Shown here piece by piece: positions 7,421 to 16,895 of a DNA stretch of 64,000 bases. How positions within the stretch are numbered: position 1 is the first letter of the stretch; each line of letters starts with the position of its first letter. The position numbers and the translations under genes were made by a program. Origin of the DNA: an uncultured Erythrobacter sp. (GTDB lineage Bacteria > Pseudomonadota > Alphaproteobacteria > Sphingomonadales > Sphingomonadaceae); the NCBI RefSeq assembly GCF_947492365.1, contig NZ_CANLMB010000002.1:656001-720000 (forward strand), written 5' to 3'. The notes beneath the pieces were generated by a model. The model was not told the origin of the DNA. It was given only the letters and a program-made list of their open reading frames with translations, and searched no databases.

Positions 7421-10045
7421 GTGATCCGCAAAGCAATCGCTCAAATCGTTCTATTTTTGTCAGCAGTGCTTACTCTGCCAGCAACGGGCCAGGCGCAATC
7501 TTTCCTTCAGGCCGAGTTTGATCCGGCAATTCCGACGCTTACAGAGGTCGCGGGGCACGCTCCCGGTGAGCGGATTACATCGCCAGACGAAGCCAACCGC
7601 TACCTGCGCGCTTTGGTCGAAGCGGCTCCTGACAGGGTTCGGATGGTGCAATATGCCACCAGCTGGGAAGGACGCCCGCTGCACTATCTGGTGTTCACCT
7701 CGCGCGAAAATATAGCGGCGCTGGATGCGATCCAAAGCGACCTTGCCAATATCGCTGCGGGCCGTGCTGGCAATGGCTCGGCGCTGCCGGTCACATGGCT
7801 AGCCTATGGTGTCCACGGCAACGAGATTTCTTCGACCGATGCCGCGCTGATGCTGGCCTATCACTTGCTGGCAGCGCGCCGTGATGAGCGAGTCGATCAG
7901 ATCCTGTCGCAAAGCATTGTGGTGCTCGACCCGATGCAGAACCCCGACGGGCGAGCGCGCTTCGTCAATCACTTCCGCACTGCAACCGGGATCGCGCCGT
8001 CAGGCGACCGGCAAGCGGCGGAACATGATGAGACTTGGCCGAGCGGGCGCGTGAACCATTACATGTTCGATCTCAACCGCGACTGGTTCACGCTCAGCCA
8101 GCCCGAAACCCGCGGCAAGGTCGCCGCGATCCGCCAGTGGAACCCGGTCGTGGTTGTCGACGTCCACGAAATGAGCGGGGATGACAGCTATTTCTTCTCC
8201 CCCGCCGCGCAGCCGATCAACCCGAACATCACCGCATCCCAGCGCCTCGCCTACGAAATCATCGGACGAAACAACGCCGCGTGGTTTGACCAGATGGGCG
8301 AGCCCTACTTCACCCGCGAGGTCTATGACCTTTTCTACCCCGGCTACGGCGACACGTGGAACACCCATCAAGGCGCAATTGGCAGCACTTACGAGCAAGG
8401 TTCCGCACGCGGACTGGTGTGGGAGCGTCGCGACGGAACCGAGCTGACCTATGCAGACAGCGTGCGCAATCACTTCATTGCCAGTTTCTCAACAGCAGAG
8501 GCCGTTGCGCTGAACGCTGATGGTTTCCTCTCCGATTATGCCAATTACCGCGCCGCCAATGCGCGCGGTAGCGCCGGGAGCGGCACCTATGTCATCGACC
8601 TTGCAAGCCGCCGCTGGAATGCAGAGAGCCTCGGGCGCAGATTGGCCGCGCAAGGGATCGAAGTGCGCCGCCGCGATGGTCCGGTGAGCGCTTGCGGGCG
8701 GAGTTATCCGGCCGGCTATCTGGCAGTGCCGCAGGCCCAACCCGCTGCGCGATTGGTGCGTAGCTTGCTTGACCGCGACACTCCGCTTCCGCGTGATTTC
8801 GTGGTCGATCAGGAACAGCGCCGCTCCGAAGACTTGCCGCATGAGCTCTACGATGTGACCGCTTGGTCGGTCGGTCTGATGTCGGGGGTCGAAGTAAATC
8901 TGTGTGGCAGCGCGGTTTCGGGCGATCCGCTTAGCGGAGATGAACCCATCGCACCGCTTGCAAGTGGATCGGGTAACTTCGGAATTGCCGTGCCGTGGAC
9001 CGATAGCGGCCAGGCACGGTTGGTCACACTCGCTCTGCGCGAAGGGATCGAGGCGCGCGTTACTGACGAGGCGTTCATCAAGGACGGCCGAACTTATCCC
9101 CGCGGAACCGTTATCTTCCCGGCCGCAGCAAATGACGATGCCAAGATGGAACGTGTGCGTTCGCTGGCAGGAGAGATCGGGGCAGAGCTGGTTATCCTGC
9201 CGTCGAGCTGGGTCGAAGACGGGCCCAATCTGGGCAGCGAGGCCTTTGTGCGCCTAACCCTGCCGCGTGTGGCGATCGCTTGGGATGACGGCATCTCGCA
9301 ATTGAGTGCTGGCGCGATGCGTTATGTGCTCGAACGGCGGCTTGGTCTGCCGGTCACGCCGATCCGTACATACCGTTTCGGCGGAGCGGATCTATCTGAC
9401 TATGACGTCGTGCTGGTGCCCGAAGGGTCGCCAGGCCGAGCATTCGGGGAAGGCGGTGTGGCGACGCTGCGAACCTTTGTCGAAAATGGCGGAGTGCTGG
9501 TCACGGTCGGACGCAGCCTTTCAACCTTCACCGGCGGCGACAATCCCTTGCTCTCGGTTCAGCGCGAAGCGGCGCTCGGGCGCGATCCAGCCAGCGGTCA
9601 GGGCGAAGCGGTATCGCTCGCCACGGCGCGTGAGATTACCAGCGACAGCGAGTATCGCGATCTAATCGCCGATCAGGGTGCATTGCCGGACACTTTGCCC
9701 GGCGCGCTGCTCAACACGGTAGCAGACCGCGAACACTTCCTCTCCGCAGGCTATGATGGCGGCGCGGTTGTGCTCGCGACCGGTTCGCAGATTTTCACCC
9801 CGTTGGATCGCTCGGACGGTGTCAATGTGATGCGCTTCGAGGCCGCCGACGAGTTGATCGCAAGCGGCTATGTCTGGGATGAGAACCGGCGGCAGCTCGC
9901 ATTCAAGCCCTATCTGATGGCGCAGCCCACAGGGCGCGGACTGACCATTGCCTTCGCGCATGATCCGGCAACCCGCGCCTATCTCGACGGGTTGGATCTA
10001 TTGATTGCTAATGCGGTGATCGTCGCCCCCTCGCGGGTACGATAA
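7421..10045 (+). CDS. Secreted M14 zinc carboxypeptidase
   Basis: A protein of 874 residues. GTG 7421 is preferred because GGGGAAAG lies just before it and it gives a clean signal peptide (VIRKAIAQIVLFLSAVLTLP, cleaved near GQA-Q). The M14 domain is in the first half: zinc ligands in GVHGNEIS (HxxE) and VVDVHEMSGDDSYFF (His), with DPMQNPDGRARF between, and the C-terminal catalytic region around YEQGSARGLVWERRDG. The second half, with YDVVLVPEGSPGRAFGEGGV and ENGGVLVTVGRS, looks like a class-I glutamine-amidotransferase-like fold, as in long M14 proteins of this group. It should trim peptides in the periplasm or outside the cell and is divergent from the TonB receptor. Confidence 0.9.
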   Translation: MIRKAIAQIVLFLSAVLTLPATGQAQSFLQAEFDPAIPTLTEVAGHAPGERITSPDEANRYLRALVEAAPDRVRMVQYATSWEGRPLHYLVFTSRENIAALDAIQSDLANIAAGRAGNGSALPVTWLAYGVHGNEISSTDAALMLAYHLLAARRDERVDQILSQSIVVLDPMQNPDGRARFVNHFRTATGIAPSGDRQAAEHDETWPSGRVNHYMFDLNRDWFTLSQPETRGKVAAIRQWNPVVVVDVHEMSGDDSYFFSPAAQPINPNITASQRLAYEIIGRNNAAWFDQMGEPYFTREVYDLFYPGYGDTWNTHQGAIGSTYEQGSARGLVWERRDGTELTYADSVRNHFIASFSTAEAVALNADGFLSDYANYRAANARGSAGSGTYVIDLASRRWNAESLGRRLAAQGIEVRRRDGPVSACGRSYPAGYLAVPQAQPAARLVRSLLDRDTPLPRDFVVDQEQRRSEDLPHELYDVTAWSVGLMSGVEVNLCGSAVSGDPLSGDEPIAPLASGSGNFGIAVPWTDSGQARLVTLALREGIEARVTDEAFIKDGRTYPRGTVIFPAAANDDAKMERVRSLAGEIGAELVILPSSWVEDGPNLGSEAFVRLTLPRVAIAWDDGISQLSAGAMRYVLERRLGLPVTPIRTYRFGGADLSDYDVVLVPEGSPGRAFGEGGVATLRTFVENGGVLVTVGRSLSTFTGGDNPLLSVQREAALGRDPASGQGEAVSLATAREITSDSEYRDLIADQGALPDTLPGALLNTVADREHFLSAGYDGGAVVLATGSQIFTPLDRSDGVNVMRFEAADELIASGYVWDENRRQLAFKPYLMAQPTGRGLTIAFAHDPATRAYLDGLDLLIANAVIVAPSRVR

Positions 10046-10052
10046 TGGAGGA

Positions 10053-11504
10053 TCAGGCGCTTGTAATCGCCTGCTGACTCACATCGCGCAAGAAACCAAG
10101 ATCGGGAGAATTGAAGTTGCCGATATTGGGCGAGACGATGGGGATTTCTCCAGGCGAAACGCCGAGCCACTTCGCCAATGTCGCCGAATATTCGTCAACC
10201 GAAGTGGTCGGGAGCAACCTGCCCCGGCCAACCTGATCGTCCGAATCCACCGAGATTTCCGGCGCTGTCCCATAGAATTGCCCGCCATTGACCGCGCCGC
10301 CGAGCACGAAATGGTGCCCGCCCCAGCCATGGTCGGAACCATCGCCATTTGATGCCAGCGTCCTGCCGAAATCGGATGCGGTGAAGGTCGTCACGCGGTC
10401 GGCCACGCCGACCTCCAGCATTGCGCTGTAAAAGGCATCCAGAGCGAAATCGACGCCTGCCAGCAAGTTTTCGTGTGTTCCGATCAAACCATCGTGATTA
10501 TCAAACCCGCCGGTCGCGACGAGGAACACCTGACGCGTAACGCCCAGCTGGTTTCGGGCCGCAATCAATTGCGCGACGATCTCCAGCTGCTGCGCCAAGC
10601 CGTTGCCGTTACCGAAATCGGTCGCAAGGTTCACATTCTGGAGCGCGTCATTGATAAAACCTGAAAACTGGATCGAGCGCGCATTGGCCATCGCATAATC
10701 GTTCTCGAAAATGTGATTGGTCCCATTGGTCAGCAATGCATTGAGCGCCTGACTGGCCGCGCTCGAACTGTAGAGGTTGCGCCTCAAAGCGGCGATCTCG
10801 ATCGCTCCGGCGGAGGATATGCCGTAGGGCTGGGTCTGATCGCCCGAGAGGAACACCGCATTGCCGGTCGCGTTAATCGCGGTGAACATCGAGTTCGTGT
10901 TGCTGCTCGCCGCAAGATCGCCAATACGTCCGCCCCAGCCCGAAACAGAGCCTTCGGGCGAACCCGATTGCCAGGTCGATTGCTGGTCGTTGTGCGAAAA
11001 CAGTTTGGCTGGGCGCGGGAACATCGAATTGTTGCCGCTGTCGAATTGCTGGCGCGTGATCGGCGTGATCAGCGGTCCGACATTGAGCACCGGAGCCAGC
11101 GCACCTTGATCAAACCGGGCTTTCAGACGCGGCATAGTCGGCGCAAGCGCAAGCTGTATATCATCGGTCAGAGTTTGCGGCTGGAGCGGGTTGAGCACTT
11201 GGCTTGCCAGCGCACTGCGATCAATCGCAATCCCGCCAGCAGCAGGAAGCCCGCCGCGAATGGTGCTGTAGCGATTATAGTTGGGACTATCGAATGGGAT
11301 CAGCGTGTTCGCATGATCGTTCCCGCCCAGCAGAAAGACGCAAACCAGCGCCTTGTACCCGCCACCTGTTTCGAATGCTGCGGCATCGCTAAGGCCGGCA
11401 AGGCCCATAGCATAGCCCGATGCCGCCCCCATGACCGCAAGCTGGCTCGATCGCTGCATGAAGGCGCGGCGCGAGATTTCGTTGGCTTTTCCGATGTGAA
11501 ACAT
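10053..11504 (-). CDS. DUF1501 domain protein with Tat signal
   Basis: A protein of 483 residues. The N-terminus SRRAFMQRSSQLAVMGAASG is a twin-arginine export signal. DUF1501 motifs include ALVCVFLLGGNDHANTLIPFD, VFLVATGGFDNHDG, TASDFGRTLASNG and SDHGWGGHHFVLGG. DUF1501 proteins are related to the alkaline phosphatase/sulfatase fold and have no proven function. A strong AGGAGG precedes the ATG at 11504. The gene follows the DUF1800 gene by 10 bases in one operon, the usual pairing of these two families. Confidence 0.92.
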   Translation of the reverse strand: MFHIGKANEISRRAFMQRSSQLAVMGAASGYAMGLAGLSDAAAFETGGGYKALVCVFLLGGNDHANTLIPFDSPNYNRYSTIRGGLPAAGGIAIDRSALASQVLNPLQPQTLTDDIQLALAPTMPRLKARFDQGALAPVLNVGPLITPITRQQFDSGNNSMFPRPAKLFSHNDQQSTWQSGSPEGSVSGWGGRIGDLAASSNTNSMFTAINATGNAVFLSGDQTQPYGISSAGAIEIAALRRNLYSSSAASQALNALLTNGTNHIFENDYAMANARSIQFSGFINDALQNVNLATDFGNGNGLAQQLEIVAQLIAARNQLGVTRQVFLVATGGFDNHDGLIGTHENLLAGVDFALDAFYSAMLEVGVADRVTTFTASDFGRTLASNGDGSDHGWGGHHFVLGGAVNGGQFYGTAPEISVDSDDQVGRGRLLPTTSVDEYSATLAKWLGVSPGEIPIVSPNIGNFNSPDLGFLRDVSQQAITSA

Positions 11505-11514
11505 TTGCCGCCTC

Positions 11515-13371
11515 CTATTTCTGGATCAGATAATCGTTGGCGGCCATCACGAGCATTACCGCCCGATAGATTTGCCTGAGCTTGGCGTCATTACCTGCGG
11601 ATTGCGCGACCGGCGTGGCGTCGAGCGCGCCCGCAATCGTGTCCCGCGCGAATTGCGACAATTGGTTCGCGGTCAGCAGCAGGTCGAGCCGGTCGATCAG
11701 CGCGGCGGTGTCATGGGCGATCTGAAGCTCTTCGGCATAGGTCGCCTTGATGTCGAACATCCACCCGCCTCGCCCGTCTATCGTTCGCTCCATGAAGTTG
11801 ATGTAGCTCGCGGCCGTCGTCTCGTTGACCAGCTGGAATTCCGGTGCGAGCAGATCATTCGCAGCGGCCTGCGAATTGGACGGCGTGTATCCCGGTCGGA
11901 AGAAGTTGAAGACCGATGGCGATCGCAAGGGAGATTGGCTGAGACGGTTGGAACGCTCAGACAGGTTTTGCATCAGCCAGAAGCCCGAAGTCGATTCCGC
12001 GCCAAAGGTCCGCCCCCATTGGGCAAAGCGCAGCATCGGCTCGCGCAATTTGCCAAAGCGCGGGTCGTCGAGCGAGCTATCCGATAGCGCTTCCGGATCC
12101 AGCAACACCGCTTTGAAAACGGTGCGCAGGTCGCCGCGAACGCCGGAACCATTGTTGTTGAACGCCTCGGCCACCCTCCGGACATAGGCTGGTGAAGGAT
12201 TGCTGGTCACTAGCCGCTGGATCATCTGCTTGCCGAAAAACGGGCCGACGTTCGGATGGTTGAACAGGGTGTCGAGCGCGATCCGCAATGTCTCATCCGG
12301 ACCAGTTCCAGCGGGAATAGTGGTGCCAAGGAAGCTCTTCTCCTCCGGCGAGTGCGTATCCTGCCCAAAGGGCGGCCGCAGCGCGGGATTGGCTGTCATC
12401 GGATTGCGCAGCAGCCGCGCCTCGGGAATATCGAGATTGGGCTGGGACGGGGGCGAGGAAAACTGGATATCGCCCGAAAAATTGTAGTGAAATCCGGTGA
12501 AGACCTTAGCGATCCCGGTCACGTCATCATTGGTATAAGTTTCGACAGGATCGCCCGCGCCGTCAGTGACTACAGTCCCGTCAATATTGAGCTCGAACAG
12601 CCCGATCGAAAACAGCTGCATCACCTCACGCCCGTAATTCTCATCGGGAACGCGGCCAGTGGCAGGGTCAGCCTTTTGGTTGCCAAGCGTATTGAGGAAA
12701 ATTCCCATCGCGGCGTTGAGCGTGATTTCTTCAAGCAGTTCGCGGAAATTGCCGAACGCGTTGCTTTTGAGGATGTCCCAATAGGCACCGATTGCAGTGC
12801 TGGGCCAAAGCTGCAGATTGTTGAGCGACACGACGAAGAATTCCGACAGTGCGAGCGCGACGCGTTTCCGCACTGAATTGCGACCGGTCAGCAGTTGGTT
12901 CCAGATCATGTAATCGGCAGGATCGCTCCTGAAGAACCAGCGGTCGTCGTTGATTTCCTCGAAACCGAGGCTGGAGAGGAACTGCTCCGCGCTGCGCTCA
13001 ATCCCTTGGTTGATCTCGCGGTCTAGCCATGGCTCGTAGCCGATCGAGCGCATCTCCGAAATGTCACCGGTTGAAACCGAAAGGCCTGCGCGAAGGGCAA
13101 ATCGCGCTGCTTGTGCATCGCTTTGCGGAGTGAGCACAGTTGGGGTGGACGTGCCTCCGCCTGTTACTGGCCCTCCGCCTGTTGTGCCGCCACCTCCACC
13201 ACCGCAAGCCGCAGTAGCGAGTGCCAAAACCGAAGCCGCAGTCGCCGCGATTGGGTTGGATCCGGACGCGCCAAGGTCATCGGTTTCGAGAGCGTCGGAG
13301 AACTCGGCGGTATGATCGTCCAATTCTTCGAGGTCAGTCCCGTTTTCCGGAAGCGAAACGCAGTTTTCCAA
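11515..13371 (-). CDS. DUF1800 domain protein, probable exported partner of DUF1501
   Basis: A protein of 618 residues starting at TTG 13371, supported by GGGGAG six bases upstream. Residues 1-40 are acidic and uncharged-hydrophobic residues follow (ASVLALATAACGGGGGG), a lipobox-like LATAAC, although the usual N-terminal positive charge is missing, so export is uncertain. A Gly/Thr linker leads to the DUF1800 domain: RFALRAGLSVSTGDI, NYGREVMQLFSIGLFELN, EVAKVFTGFHY-like FTGFHYNFSG, and LREPMLRFAQWGR. The family is often paired with DUF1501 and has no proven activity. Confidence 0.9.
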   Translation of the reverse strand: MENCVSLPENGTDLEELDDHTAEFSDALETDDLGASGSNPIAATAASVLALATAACGGGGGGTTGGGPVTGGGTSTPTVLTPQSDAQAARFALRAGLSVSTGDISEMRSIGYEPWLDREINQGIERSAEQFLSSLGFEEINDDRWFFRSDPADYMIWNQLLTGRNSVRKRVALALSEFFVVSLNNLQLWPSTAIGAYWDILKSNAFGNFRELLEEITLNAAMGIFLNTLGNQKADPATGRVPDENYGREVMQLFSIGLFELNIDGTVVTDGAGDPVETYTNDDVTGIAKVFTGFHYNFSGDIQFSSPPSQPNLDIPEARLLRNPMTANPALRPPFGQDTHSPEEKSFLGTTIPAGTGPDETLRIALDTLFNHPNVGPFFGKQMIQRLVTSNPSPAYVRRVAEAFNNNGSGVRGDLRTVFKAVLLDPEALSDSSLDDPRFGKLREPMLRFAQWGRTFGAESTSGFWLMQNLSERSNRLSQSPLRSPSVFNFFRPGYTPSNSQAAANDLLAPEFQLVNETTAASYINFMERTIDGRGGWMFDIKATYAEELQIAHDTAALIDRLDLLLTANQLSQFARDTIAGALDATPVAQSAGNDAKLRQIYRAVMLVMAANDYLIQK

Positions 13372-13528
13372 TGAACTTCTCCCCGCAGCCCACCAATCCG
13401 CCCTGACAGATGCAGCTTGGGGGTTGCGGATCGACGAGTCAAATGGTCGCGCCAGGCACTTGGCAATCAGTCAGGGTTCGGCCGCCGGTTATCGTCCAAC
13501 CTATTCGGCAGATTCTGGCAGAACAGAG

Positions 13529-13924
13529 TCAGTTCAGAAGCCGCGCGACGGTGCCAATTAACTCGCCCATATCGACAGGCTTTGTGAAATGCGTGTCACT
13601 ACTGTGTTCGGTCAATGCGCTTTTGCTGCGCTCGCGTGCAGCCTCAAGGCTAATGCCTGAAATGGAGACAATGGGGGTTTGGCGGACCGCCGGATCTCGA
13701 TGGGATCTGATATGATTGATCAGCGCAAAACCGTCTATAGTGTCGCTGCTATCCGCATCGAAGATGTCGGTAACCAACAGATCAACCGTGTCCGGGCTGT
13801 CGATATGGGCAATTGCTGCGCTTGCAGTATGTGTAATCGCCGTCTCGTGCCCCTCAATCTCCAGAAGATCGGCAAGCATCAGGGCCTGAATCGTGCAATC
13901 TTCCATCACAAGGATCTTTGCCAT
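13529..13924 (-). CDS. Single-domain response regulator (receiver)
   Basis: A protein of 131 residues that is only a receiver domain. The acidic pair E8-D9 (VMEDCT), phospho-acceptor D53 (LLVTDIFDAD) and Lys in FTKPVDM are in place. No output domain is present, as in CheY/DivK-type or phosphorelay shuttle proteins. GGGAGG lies just before the ATG. It follows the hybrid histidine kinase by 13 bases, so the two are probably one phosphorelay operon. The target is unknown. Confidence 0.93.
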   Translation of the reverse strand: MAKILVMEDCTIQALMLADLLEIEGHETAITHTASAAIAHIDSPDTVDLLVTDIFDADSSDTIDGFALINHIRSHRDPAVRQTPIVSISGISLEAARERSKSALTEHSSDTHFTKPVDMGELIGTVARLLN

Positions 13925-13937
13925 CTTCCTCCCTTTC

Positions 13938-16496
13938 CTATTTCGCGGCCCCGTCGAGGACGGTTCTGATTAGCGAGGAAGTTACGCTGGGCGAAGAAGG
14001 CTTGGGGAGAAGTGGCGCAACAACAGTGCCCATCTCTTCGTCCGAAAATCCAGTGTAACCCGACATATAGATGATCGGCATTGCAGGGAATTTCGCGCGT
14101 GCAATCCGCGCCAGTTCAAAGCCGCCGATGCCGCCTGGCATAACGATATCGGTGAGGATCAAGTCGGGCTTTGCGCCCTGTGCGATGAGCGTGCTTGCTT
14201 CCTGTCCCGAAGCTGCTCCGATGGTCTGGTAGTTTAGCTCCTTGAGCAATTCATCTATCTGCTCGAGGAGATACTCCTCATCCTCGACAATCATCACAGT
14301 TTCCCCCCTGCCGATGCAGAGAGGAGCAGGCGCAGTCGGCGCCTCGATCCCCGACGCATGATCACCGCGCGGCAGGAACAGCCGGACAGTGGTGCCCTGA
14401 CCTTCCTCTGTGTAGATGCGCAATTCGCCATCAGATTGCTGGACAAAGCCATAGACCATCGAGAGTCCGAGGCCCGTCCCCGAGTTCACTCCCTTGGTTG
14501 TGAAAAACGGATCGAGCGCGCGCGCAGCAATCGCTTTGGACATGCCGGGACCATTGTCCGAAATCGCGATTTCGACATAGCGTTGGGTGTGACCATCCTT
14601 GCGGTCTAAATCGGCCTCTTGCTGGATCGTCCGTCCTTCACTGCTGTGCCGAGAGGGGTCGCGTAGATTGGATGGACTGTCGGCGGGCAGAGAATCGACT
14701 GCCTTTGCGGCAATAGTGATGAGATGCCCTTTGCCTTGCTGCATGATCGCATCGCGGCTGTTGAGAATCAGATTAAGCACGGCATTCTGCAGCTGCCCCT
14801 GATCGCAAAAAACCAGCAGATCGTCGTCGAGCGGCGCAAACTCGACCGTGACCGAGGCTTCGATCGAAGGGGCGACCAATGCGCCTAGTTCAGCAAATGT
14901 CTCCTGTATCGAACGTGCAGCTGCGCGCTCCGGCTGCCGCTTGGCAAAGGCGAGAAGGCGATTGGTCAGCTCAGATCCGCGGCTGATCGAGTTCAGCGCC
15001 GCAGCAGCAGAGCGCTGTCCGCGCTCGCTCAATTCCTCACGGCCGATCAGCTCGATCGCATATTGCATCGTGTTGAGCAGATTGTTGAAATCGTGGGCGA
15101 TACCGCCGGTTAGCTGGCCCAAGGCGTCGAGCCGAGATTGGCGTTCGATCTGCTGGCGGTTGTGTTCGGCCTCGGACACGTCGTCGAGGACGATCACGCT
15201 TCGCAGGGGCGATGATTTGCTTTGTACCAGCCTCGACGTCACTCTGACATAGCGCGACTCCGCCGATGACTTGCGGGTCATCAAATGAACCTCGCCGCCG
15301 ATTTCGAAGCCGTTCAATGCGCGCGCGACCGGGTCATGCGTTGCTTCGAGTGGGCGCATGTCTTCGGGGTCGAGAAACCCGATCTCGGAGGGCCAATCGA
15401 AGGGCGTTTCGATAGTTGGCACGGCCAGAATGTGCCTCCCGGCATTGTTGATCATCAACACCTGTCGGTCTTCGGTCAGCCCCACCACAGCACCCGAGAC
15501 CGCGTTGAAGACCGTGTTCAGCAATTCCAGCGACCATTCATTCTCGCGTCGCACCGCTGCGAGCTCGGTAATGTCTCTGCCAATGCCGAGTACGAATTTG
15601 CTGCCTCGCTGGTCTTCGAAGCGGACCTTGCGGGTCAGCAATTCGCGGCGTGTTCCATCGGGGAAGTCGATGCTCTCTTCGATTTCGGTGAAACCATCGC
15701 GCAGAGCGATTCGGTCCTGTTTGAGAAAAGCGTCGCGTTCTTCCTCATTGTATTGCTCGATCGTGGTGGTTCCGATCACGCCGTCGCGCATATCCTCCGG
15801 ATAGACGCTGAGGAATTGCGCGTTAGCCTGAATGATCCGGAATTCCTCGTCCTTCACAAAGACGAGATCGGGCATGTGCCGAAACATCAAACTCTGGAAT
15901 TCATGCGCTTCATTGAGCCGGCGCTCGATATCGCGCGTGCTTGTAATGTCGCGTGCGATTCCAAGCAGGAAAGGTTGTCCGTCCTGACCTTCAAACCGGA
16001 ATTTCTGCGTCTGGAATGTCCGTGATTGCGACCCGCGGATCGTTACCTGCTCGACATCTGTCGAGCTGCCATTTTCCAGAGCCTCTCGGTCCTTTGCCTG
16101 ATAGGCCTCAACTTCGTGAGGTTCGAAATCTTCTGCTCCCGTCGCGCCTATGACACGGTCGCGGTCATCTTCGGGGAATAGGTCGAAGAACGCTTTGTTA
16201 CCCCAGACATGTCGGAAATCGGCGTCTTTTACGAACACTACATCCGACATATTTTCAAACACGAACTCGAGCGATATCGACGCGCCGGCAAATGCATCTC
16301 CCAGGCTTACATGTGTGCATGGTTCTAGACCGGATGCATTGGTCTCGCTCTGAGCAACACCTTCATTTGCCGTCGTGGCTCCCGATCCTTTTTCGCCCTC
16401 TGCCAAGCTTTCACCTCGTATTGTGCAGTACCGCATCCCATGGCAGCGAGGATTATTGGGGTCAAGCGATGCGCCTAGGTAAAAATCCCTGGGCAA
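13938..16496 (-). CDS. Triple-PAS hybrid sensor histidine kinase
   Basis: A protein of 852 residues from a TTG at 16496, or 832 from the ATG at 16436; neither has a clear ribosome-binding site, so the start is uncertain. Three PAS domains lie at about 76-190, 200-312 and 322-445. The first two end in IARDIT and IGRDIT, typical PAS/PAC ends. The HisKA H-box GGIAHDFNNLL (H468), N-box LNLILNSRDA, G1 DNGPGM and G2 GTGLGLSMVYG follow. A charged insert (about 600-638) sits inside the ATPase domain. A C-terminal receiver has D783 (LTDIVMPGG). No transmembrane helix is seen, so it senses a cytoplasmic signal. It is followed by a single-domain receiver gene. Confidence 0.93.
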   Translation of the reverse strand: MPRDFYLGASLDPNNPRCHGMRYCTIRGESLAEGEKGSGATTANEGVAQSETNASGLEPCTHVSLGDAFAGASISLEFVFENMSDVVFVKDADFRHVWGNKAFFDLFPEDDRDRVIGATGAEDFEPHEVEAYQAKDREALENGSSTDVEQVTIRGSQSRTFQTQKFRFEGQDGQPFLLGIARDITSTRDIERRLNEAHEFQSLMFRHMPDLVFVKDEEFRIIQANAQFLSVYPEDMRDGVIGTTTIEQYNEEERDAFLKQDRIALRDGFTEIEESIDFPDGTRRELLTRKVRFEDQRGSKFVLGIGRDITELAAVRRENEWSLELLNTVFNAVSGAVVGLTEDRQVLMINNAGRHILAVPTIETPFDWPSEIGFLDPEDMRPLEATHDPVARALNGFEIGGEVHLMTRKSSAESRYVRVTSRLVQSKSSPLRSVIVLDDVSEAEHNRQQIERQSRLDALGQLTGGIAHDFNNLLNTMQYAIELIGREELSERGQRSAAAALNSISRGSELTNRLLAFAKRQPERAAARSIQETFAELGALVAPSIEASVTVEFAPLDDDLLVFCDQGQLQNAVLNLILNSRDAIMQQGKGHLITIAAKAVDSLPADSPSNLRDPSRHSSEGRTIQQEADLDRKDGHTQRYVEIAISDNGPGMSKAIAARALDPFFTTKGVNSGTGLGLSMVYGFVQQSDGELRIYTEEGQGTTVRLFLPRGDHASGIEAPTAPAPLCIGRGETVMIVEDEEYLLEQIDELLKELNYQTIGAASGQEASTLIAQGAKPDLILTDIVMPGGIGGFELARIARAKFPAMPIIYMSGYTGFSDEEMGTVVAPLLPKPSSPSVTSSLIRTVLDGAAK

Positions 16497-16895
16497 TGGC
16501 GTGAGTGGTACTTCTATATCAATACAGATTAATGCATATAAAGTAATAACTTGATAGAGAACCCGTCGATCCTGATGGTTCTAAGTCACCCATTTGAAGC
16601 ACGCTGTGCTTTTGCTGTAGGATGACCAAGAAAAGCGAGCCGATGCGGCTCACATCGGCTGGCTCACATGGCAAGCCTCAGCCGCGCGGCCAAAGTTGCG
16701 ATAACGGTTAATCACCGCAACATATTCCCATCGCTGCGGCATTGGGTGCAAAACTCTAGCAAAGCAGCTGGGTTGGAGCGTAACCCGCCGTTGGCCACTT
16801 CAAACCCGATCCCATCAACCGAAGGTCAGCTTGCTTGGCGGCGTAGACCTCCATTACTAAGCATGCGTGATCTACAGCTTTTCAATGGTGGTGCG
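16497..16895. other. Non-coding stretch between kinase and AraC regulator
   Basis: About 400 bases. It is AT-rich near 16510-16560, where the kinase promoter probably lies; no clear hexamer pair was found. It contains the OxyR/LysR-like fragment listed separately. An open frame on the plus strand from 16668 has no family resemblance and was not accepted. Confidence 0.5.
16650..16742 (-). pseudogene. LysR/OxyR-type regulator N-terminal fragment
   Basis: Thirty codons from ATG 16742 to TGA 16650 read WEYVAVINRYRNFGRAAEAC then HVSQPM. This matches the helix-turn-helix start of OxyR/LysR proteins (YLVALAEHRHF-RAA--CHVSQPTLS), with the stop right after the SQP of the recognition helix. No continuation of the family is visible in any frame downstream, so this is a decayed relic, not a gene. 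Confidence 0.6.
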
